From NCBI RefSeq assembly GCF_000373985.1, contig NZ_KB893067.1:1-48528 (forward strand): 48,528 nucleotides of DNA, in the 5' to 3' direction. Position numbers and translations under genes: made by a program. How positions within the stretch are numbered: the first letter of the stretch is position 1; each line of letters begins with the position of its first letter. Of the stretch, positions 43,813-48,528 are shown one piece after another. This DNA is from Desulfobacter curvatus DSM 3379. Lineage in GTDB: Bacteria > Desulfobacterota > Desulfobacteria > Desulfobacterales > Desulfobacteraceae. Under the pieces are notes generated by a model. That model was given only the letters and a program-made list of their open reading frames with translations, searched no databases and had not been told where the DNA came from.

Positions 43813-45414
43813 TTACACCTTGTCAAACGGCTGATATCGTCCAGGAGCGATGATTCCCTCAGGATCCAATACCGATTTGATCTCTTTTGTTATTTCCCAA
43901 AAGGTCTGGGATCGGCCTGCCAATTTTTTCATGGTATGAATATTGGTTCGGTACGGCACATACCCCTGAGACATGATCAGGCTAAAAAAAGCATCATAAC
44001 ATTCCTGAGCCCTTTTGCATTCCCCTGGATTATCTTTATCATAGGCAATTGTAATGACGCTGACCATGGCCCGCTCCGTGATCAGTGACACAGTAATCAA
44101 GGGCTCAAAACCATATTTTGCAAACACCGGATTCACCAATTGAATCAAACGTTCTGCCGTCTCCCCGGTCATAGGCATGATCGGGGCGATCCACATCATA
44201 CCGGCATTAAAATCAAGGGGATCGGCTATGGTTTTGGGGTTAACTGCTGTTTTGACCCGCCACAGCGTACCAAATAAAAATGCATCCGTGGGCTCTCCTT
44301 TGAGTAGTCCGTACACCTTCTCCAGAGATTTAAATTTAGTTTTGAGGTCCGGAAACAGAGAAAACCGATCAAAAAGCGCCGAAAGGCGGTTTACTACCCC
44401 CAGGGTCCGGTCTCCGATAAACCTGGTCTGCCCCAACGGTTTTAGCACCTTTTTCAACTCTTTCCGCGTCATCCGCACCTGCACCCGACTCCCATATATG
44501 GCGCCACTGACATTCCAGGCTCCGAATCCGCCTTTTTTGCAGAACTGATTCCGCAGATCATCGCTCAACGGCGTCTTATTCCCTGCCTTTGCCCAAGGAT
44601 ATTGATTGAAGGAGGAAAATACCCTCAGATCATTCCCGATATGAATCAGGCTTCTGACCTGGCCACTCAGTTTCAAAGGACGCAATGCATCCACCACTGC
44701 AGCCAAATCCCCATCCCGGGGCACACAGCAGTAAAACATATTCAGGCATTCCGGCGCAGGCATCAGCCAGATCCCCACACGGGTTACGACACCAAAATTG
44801 GACTGGGTAAACAACCCATCCATATAAGGACCGATACCATATTTAAATACATAAGTGGCCTGGGCATTATCATAATGCCCATACCCCGTTTTAAGCGTCC
44901 GCCCGTCCCCCAGAACCACCTCCATGCCACAGGAGTGCAGAAAATGATCGCCGTAAGGCGTATGCCCGAATCCCCGCTCCAGCGTGTTACCCAGAATACT
45001 GGCTTCGGGTCCCGAGCCGCTGCAGTCCAGCCACAGGGGAATATTATTTTCTTTTAAATAGGAGACGAGCTGAATCTGGGTCACTCCAGGTTCGATCACG
45101 GCATATGCAAGGGTCTCATCCACATGGATAATCCTGTTCATCCGGGACAAATCCAGGATCACCTGCCCATCGCCAACAGCACAGGCTGAGCCGTAGCCCC
45201 AGTTACATCCCCGACTCACCGGATAAACGGCGACATGATATTCTTTCGCCGTTTTTATAATATCCGTTATTTCACGCCTGTTTATAGGTTTTAAAACAGC
45301 CGCAGGCATTGTACCCTTGGGTAGTGTAGCCCGGGCATACCGCTGAATCGTCGAATCATCGTCAAAAACAAATTCATCGCCAACAATATCTTTAAATTTT
45401 TGTATGGGAATCAT
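43813..45414 (-). CDS. FAD-binding oxidoreductase, vanillyl-alcohol-oxidase/p-cresol-methylhydroxylase type
   Basis: A flavoprotein of 533 residues. The PCMH-type FAD domain (residues ~30-230) shows YPVSRGCNWGYGSACAVGDG and the family mark ERGFGHTPYGDHFLHSCGME. A C-terminal substrate domain with LITERAMVSVITIAYD follows. Length and motifs fit the VAO/PchF subgroup that oxidises para-substituted phenols, rather than lactate or glycolate oxidases. PCMH proper needs a cytochrome subunit, and none is encoded next door. A sulfate reducer could use it for anaerobic p-cresol-like or other alcohol oxidation, with an unknown electron acceptor. It converges on the TPR gene, 11 bases apart. Confidence 0.82.
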   Translation of the reverse strand: MIPIQKFKDIVGDEFVFDDDSTIQRYARATLPKGTMPAAVLKPINRREITDIIKTAKEYHVAVYPVSRGCNWGYGSACAVGDGQVILDLSRMNRIIHVDETLAYAVIEPGVTQIQLVSYLKENNIPLWLDCSGSGPEASILGNTLERGFGHTPYGDHFLHSCGMEVVLGDGRTLKTGYGHYDNAQATYVFKYGIGPYMDGLFTQSNFGVVTRVGIWLMPAPECLNMFYCCVPRDGDLAAVVDALRPLKLSGQVRSLIHIGNDLRVFSSFNQYPWAKAGNKTPLSDDLRNQFCKKGGFGAWNVSGAIYGSRVQVRMTRKELKKVLKPLGQTRFIGDRTLGVVNRLSALFDRFSLFPDLKTKFKSLEKVYGLLKGEPTDAFLFGTLWRVKTAVNPKTIADPLDFNAGMMWIAPIMPMTGETAERLIQLVNPVFAKYGFEPLITVSLITERAMVSVITIAYDKDNPGECKRAQECYDAFFSLIMSQGYVPYRTNIHTMKKLAGRSQTFWEITKEIKSVLDPEGIIAPGRYQPFDKV

Positions 45415-45890
45415 GATAGCGTATATTCCGTATGTATGAGAAACATTTTGAAGACATTTAAGATTTCGACAAAAAAGATTCTAAAAGTCTAAACGAACAT
45501 ACAAAATTAGTCAATGAGATTCTCAGATTAATCACTATGCTCTTGAATAATTGCAATATATCTTCTAACATCTTTACTAACAAGCATTAAAATCGCTTTC
45601 GAAAGACTACAAAAAGTGGAGGTGATCTGACTTCATTGGCTGTAACCTTATCACTTGATTGATCTGAAACTGAATACTGCCTAATGGTTCATAGCCTTGG
45701 GCTCATCATCTACTTGCTAATGGCGATTATTATCTGGATAAAATACAATAAAAACGTATCAATCAAAAGAATTCGACAATTACGGCTTGATCAAAATTTT
45801 GAATAAACTTTTTACCGGACAGGATAATTTCTATAACGCTAACCGGACATCATTGAAGAGTTGTCCATTTTACCTGTAAGGAGGTCTGAG
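45415..45890. other. 476-base intergenic region, mostly without recognisable content
   Basis: This lies between the divergent flavoprotein and glycosyltransferase genes and marks the change to AT-rich DNA. It holds one possible short gene (45684-45806) and the strong ribosome site TAAGGAGG (45877-45884) of the glycosyltransferase. No convincing promoter pair, tRNA or repeat was seen. Confidence 0.5.
45684..45806 (+). CDS. Possible 40-residue single-span membrane peptide
   Basis: An ATG-to-TAA frame gives one hydrophobic stretch LGLIIYLLMAIIIWI (residues 5-19) followed by a basic tail (KYNKNVSIKRIRQLRLDQ). The pattern of a short helix with positive residues after it is that of small inner-membrane proteins. 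There is no good ribosome site, and the frame could be chance in AT-rich DNA. It lies about 85 bases before the glycosyltransferase start on the same strand. Confidence 0.3.
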   Translation: MVHSLGLIIYLLMAIIIWIKYNKNVSIKRIRQLRLDQNFE

Positions 45891-47081
45891 ATGAAATTTC
45901 TTTTTATTATTCTTGATATGAAATCACATGCTTTAAGATGTATACAACTTGCAAAGGTGATAGAGAGTGAATTAGGCGCTACCGTCGAGTTCTTAAGTAA
46001 GGCGAATCTTTCTATTATAGAGAAAAATAAATATAAATGTCATCCATATAATAGTCTTAATTATGAAAAAATTATTCTTAGTGATAAAACAGAAAAGCAT
46101 AATTGGATTTCTTATGAAAGAATGTTACCTGTTATAGAAGAACAGATCGTCCTGATTCAAAAAGTTGAACCGGATTATATCGTTACCGATATGAGTTTTA
46201 CAGGAATTATTGCTGCCGAATGTTGTAATATCCCCACAATTGCAATTCATAATGGGATGTTTACGGATCATTTAAACTGGCAAAGAAACCCTCCTTCATC
46301 TCATCCTTTTTTTTCTATTTTAATCAGAACGCCGCAGTTAATAAAAAAAAAATTACTCCCAATACCTGAAAAATTTTATTTAGGCTCTTTACATAAAGTG
46401 TTTTGTGATCTTAGAAAACATTTTAAACTTCCTCAACGCAAAAGTTACTATGATGAATTTAATGGTGATTATACATTGATTTGTGATGATAAGGATTTTG
46501 CGCCTCAAAAAAAATTACCTCATAATATAATGCACTTAGGCCCCCTTTATCATATTTCCACAGTTCAAGAAAGCAATATTATCAAAAAACTTGATAAAAA
46601 CAAAAAAACGATTTTAGTGAGTTTGGGTAGTACAGGAGATATTTCGCGATTAGATTGTCTAAATGATAATATTTTTTCAACCTATAATATTATTATTGCA
46701 GGGAAGAATATTTTTGGCATTAGTGGAAGTCATGTGATCTGTAAAGAATTTATAGAATTAGAATCAGTGTACGATCATATTGATATAGCATTAACCCAAG
46801 CTGGTACTGGTAATATATATCAAGCGCTTTCACATGCGGTTCCTGTTCTTTGTTTTCCCACTTTTTTTGAACAAGAATGGAACTCATGCCGAATTAAAGA
46901 ATTAAAATTAGGAGACTATTTTTTAGGGTCTATATCGGGCCAAATATTAAAAGAAAAAATTGATAAATGGTTAAAAGTTTCTAAAAATCAATTTTTCCAA
47001 GATGTAGCAAAAAGAATTGCATTAAAGAATACGTTGAATAATTTTAGAAAACAGCTGAAAATAATAGTGCAGGAGAAATAA
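45891..47081 (+). CDS. GT-B fold glycosyltransferase (UDP-glycosyltransferase/MurG-like)
   Basis: A protein of 396 residues. The start at 45891 follows TAAGGAGG. Two Rossmann halves are visible: the N-terminal acceptor half (MKFLFIILDMKSHALRCIQL) and the C-terminal donor half with KTILVSLGSTGDI, the TQAGTGNIYQALSHAVP nucleotide-sugar segment and FFEQEWNSCRI. It probably transfers a sugar to a lipid-linked or small acceptor. The gene is strongly AT-rich relative to the core genes to the left, a sign of acquisition. Its stop overlaps the start of the acyltransferase (TAATG), so they are coupled. Confidence 0.78.
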   Translation: MKFLFIILDMKSHALRCIQLAKVIESELGATVEFLSKANLSIIEKNKYKCHPYNSLNYEKIILSDKTEKHNWISYERMLPVIEEQIVLIQKVEPDYIVTDMSFTGIIAAECCNIPTIAIHNGMFTDHLNWQRNPPSSHPFFSILIRTPQLIKKKLLPIPEKFYLGSLHKVFCDLRKHFKLPQRKSYYDEFNGDYTLICDDKDFAPQKKLPHNIMHLGPLYHISTVQESNIIKKLDKNKKTILVSLGSTGDISRLDCLNDNIFSTYNIIIAGKNIFGISGSHVICKEFIELESVYDHIDIALTQAGTGNIYQALSHAVPVLCFPTFFEQEWNSCRIKELKLGDYFLGSISGQILKEKIDKWLKVSKNQFFQDVAKRIALKNTLNNFRKQLKIIVQEK

Positions 47082-47746
47082 TGAAATTTTTTATTTTAGA
47101 TATTATATTAGCAATATTAGTTTCTCTAATAATTATTTGTTCTTCGTCCTATATCAGTTACAATGTTGATATTCACATCAATTTCCCTGATCGATTTGAG
47201 GGGATAATACTAATTCTTATTTTTTTAATTATAATTTTCATTATGTCATGTATTTGTTTAAAAATTATTCGTATTTTGGTCCCCCTTAAATCCGGCAAAT
47301 ATAGTTTACAACATGGGATTGATGGTATTTCTTGGAAACTACAAGGTTTTTTATATATTTTTAATCTTGGGCCTTTGCTTAATACCTATTTGGTACCTAT
47401 AAATCTAAGGTCACTGTTTTATACGATGCTTGGAGCCAAGATTTCATTTTCTTCAATGATTGGCGGAAAAATATTAGAGCCTCCTATGGTTACTATTGGC
47501 GCAAATAGTATTCTTGGAGAAGATACGCTAATAATTGGACATTCGGTAGAAGGGGGATATGTTGTTCTTGGAGAAGTTATTATAGGTAACAATGTTACTA
47601 TTGGAGTGAAGTCGGTGATTATGCCTGATGTTGCTATAGGGGATGGTAGCATAATTGCCGCTAATTCTGTTGTTATTAAAGGGACTAAAATAGGTGAAAA
47701 TGAATTATGGGCAGGATCTCCTGCCAAAAAATTAAAAGAGTTATAA
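47081..47746 (+). CDS. Membrane-anchored hexapeptide-repeat acyltransferase
   Basis: A protein of 221 residues. Two N-terminal membrane helices (about 4-27 and 42-65) tether a left-handed beta-helix of hexapeptide repeats (VTIGANSILGEDTLIIGHS, VIIGNNVTIGVKSVIMPDVA, IIAANSVVIKGTKI) ending in WAGSPAKKL, the typical close of such acetyltransferases. It likely acetylates a sugar made or transferred by the coupled glycosyltransferase. AT-rich like its partner. A strong hairpin follows at 47756. Confidence 0.8.
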   Translation: MKFFILDIILAILVSLIIICSSSYISYNVDIHINFPDRFEGIILILIFLIIIFIMSCICLKIIRILVPLKSGKYSLQHGIDGISWKLQGFLYIFNLGPLLNTYLVPINLRSLFYTMLGAKISFSSMIGGKILEPPMVTIGANSILGEDTLIIGHSVEGGYVVLGEVIIGNNVTIGVKSVIMPDVAIGDGSIIAANSVVIKGTKIGENELWAGSPAKKLKEL

Positions 47747-47755
47747 TCATTTAAA

Positions 47756-47786
47756 AAGCAGCACTTTGAAAATCAGAGTGCTGCTT
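47756..47786. terminator. Bidirectional rho-independent terminator
   Basis: AAGCAGCACT (47756-47765) pairs perfectly with AGTGCTGCTT (47777-47786) across an 11-base loop. Read on the minus strand the hairpin is followed by TTTTTAAA, so it ends the PEP-CTERM gene; on the plus strand it follows the acyltransferase with a weaker T-run. Confidence 0.75.
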
Positions 47787-47806
47787 AAGTTAAATATACA
47801 ATGGTC

Positions 47807-48282
47807 TTAATTGTTTTTCCTTCTAAATCCGACAAGCCCAATGAGACCGGAGCCCAGCAGAAGGAGTGCTGACGGTACTGGAACGGCACGTGTTAACTGG
47901 ATCTGACCAGCTGAAAGCAAAAGCTCATCAAGACTGTCATCCGCATCATTATATGTTGCCCCGCTATCAGTTAAATATGCTTGGAGTTCTGGATCCATAT
48001 AATCAGTTTTTATAGCGTTTGTTGTTGTAAGGCACAATACTTGATTGGTGTTAATTGCCATATCTGTATCGTCTGCCCAGAAAAAATAACCTTCTTCGAG
48101 ATCAGTAAATTCATACTCCAAAGTGATCAAACCGTTATTGTTTAAAATTAAGCCATCTCCGCTAAGCAGATTAAGTGTTGCGACATGTTCAACCGAACCA
48201 TCAAGATCTGCATATAATGTGAGTGTTCCGTTAGGTGTAAAGGAGAGCACACCGGCTTCAGTAGACGGAAGTACGTATCAAA
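47807..48282 (-). pseudogene. PEP-CTERM sorting-domain protein, 5'-truncated
   Basis: The last ~25 residues are a PEP-CTERM signal: a VPVPSALLLLGSGL motif start and helix, then GLVGFRRK with basic end, which exosortase recognises to anchor or release surface proteins. Upstream is a hydrophilic, Asp/Leu-rich mature region (about 120 residues). No signal peptide is present: the open frame runs back to a stop beside the 18-bp repeats at 48284, and the GTG at 48250 has no ribosome site. The N-terminus was probably lost to the insertion there. No exosortase gene is in the window. Confidence 0.7.
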
Positions 48283-48283
48283 T

Positions 48284-48324
48284 GTCAATTACTTTGTCCG
48301 GTTCGCGTCAATTATCTTGTCCGG
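48284..48324. repeat. Paired 18-bp repeats, probable transposon end
   Basis: GTCAATTACTTTGTCCGG (48284-48301) and GTCAATTATCTTGTCCGG (48307-48324) are direct repeats matching at 16 of 18 positions with a 5-base spacer. Paired repeats at one edge of a broken gene resemble insertion-sequence tips such as those of IS21 relatives. The element itself would extend to the right. Confidence 0.5.
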
Positions 48325-48528
48325 TTTTTTTATATCAATAAATGCTTTTTGAGTGCATAAATTCTGTTCCGTTTTTGTTACGATCTTTACATTTAGCAGA
48401 CTGACTCAATCCTTCATTGTAATTGACGCCTGTTAAACCACATTAAATGGATTTTAGGATCGGTAATTGTCGTCTCATACATTGTATTTTTACCCTTACC
48501 CCCAAAAATTTGTAACTTCGTTCCAGGA
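48325..48528. mobile_element. Presumed interior of the right-edge insertion, no gene recognised
   Basis: About 200 bases beyond the paired repeats. Frames on both strands are short and broken by stops, with no transposase motif visible. It is assigned to the mobile element only because of the repeats beside it. Confidence 0.3.

Overview
The window looks like a chromosomal segment of an anaerobic, Gram-negative Desulfobacterota bacterium (Desulfobacter/Desulfobacula-like sulfate reducer). This is inferred from the housekeeping block (lpxC, a DUF4390 protein, an NtrY/NtrX-type pair, rsmD and coaD in a row) and the general codon style; no rRNA is present to prove it. Both window edges look like mobile-element ends: the start of an IS21-type transposase on the left (1-130, with end repeats at 250-295), and paired 18-bp repeats on the right (48284-48324) that cut off a PEP-CTERM gene.

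Region 1 (about 0.3-17.5 kb) is an accessory metal/metallophore-uptake locus. It holds three FyuA-like TonB-dependent receptors, an ABC-2 transporter whose permease carries a degenerate M1-peptidase-like periplasmic domain, a ZinT-family periplasmic metal-binding protein, a class I O-methyltransferase-like protein and three AraC regulators of the PchR/YbtA kind. A block of about 67 bp upstream of receptor 1 is repeated upstream of zinT, and its -10 core recurs at receptor 2. A second block of about 43 bp is shared by receptors 2 and 3. Between receptors 2 and 3 lies a short remnant of an araC 3' end, and beside the first araC lies the C-terminal remnant of a second M1-type permease. The locus therefore appears to have grown by duplication and decay. 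Receptor 1 is AT-rich while its ABC transporter is GC-richer, so the locus is also a mosaic.

Region 2 (17.6-24 kb) holds a small STAS-like protein with a cysteine cluster, an apparent hyuA-type ATPase / histone-deacetylase-like amidohydrolase / epmA operon, a crotonase-family enzyme and a LysR regulator.

Region 3 (24.2-43.8 kb) is core genome. Leftward runs lpxC - DUF4390 - NtrY-like kinase - NtrX-like regulator - rsmD - coaD. Then come comM, aqpZ, hslO, an HD hydrolase, a DUF368 undecaprenyl-phosphate translocase, pcm, a TrkA-type K+ channel, 5-formyl-THF cyclo-ligase, and the operon serS - thrC - LysM protein - TPR lipoprotein. Structured palindromic repeats sit just downstream of coaD (two tandem copies) and of the DUF4390 gene (one diverged copy).

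Region 4 (43.8-48.5 kb) has a vanillyl-alcohol-oxidase-family flavoprotein, then an AT-rich surface-polysaccharide-like pair (glycosyltransferase and membrane-anchored hexapeptide acyltransferase), and the truncated PEP-CTERM gene. The window contains no tRNA, rRNA or CRISPR array that I could recognise.
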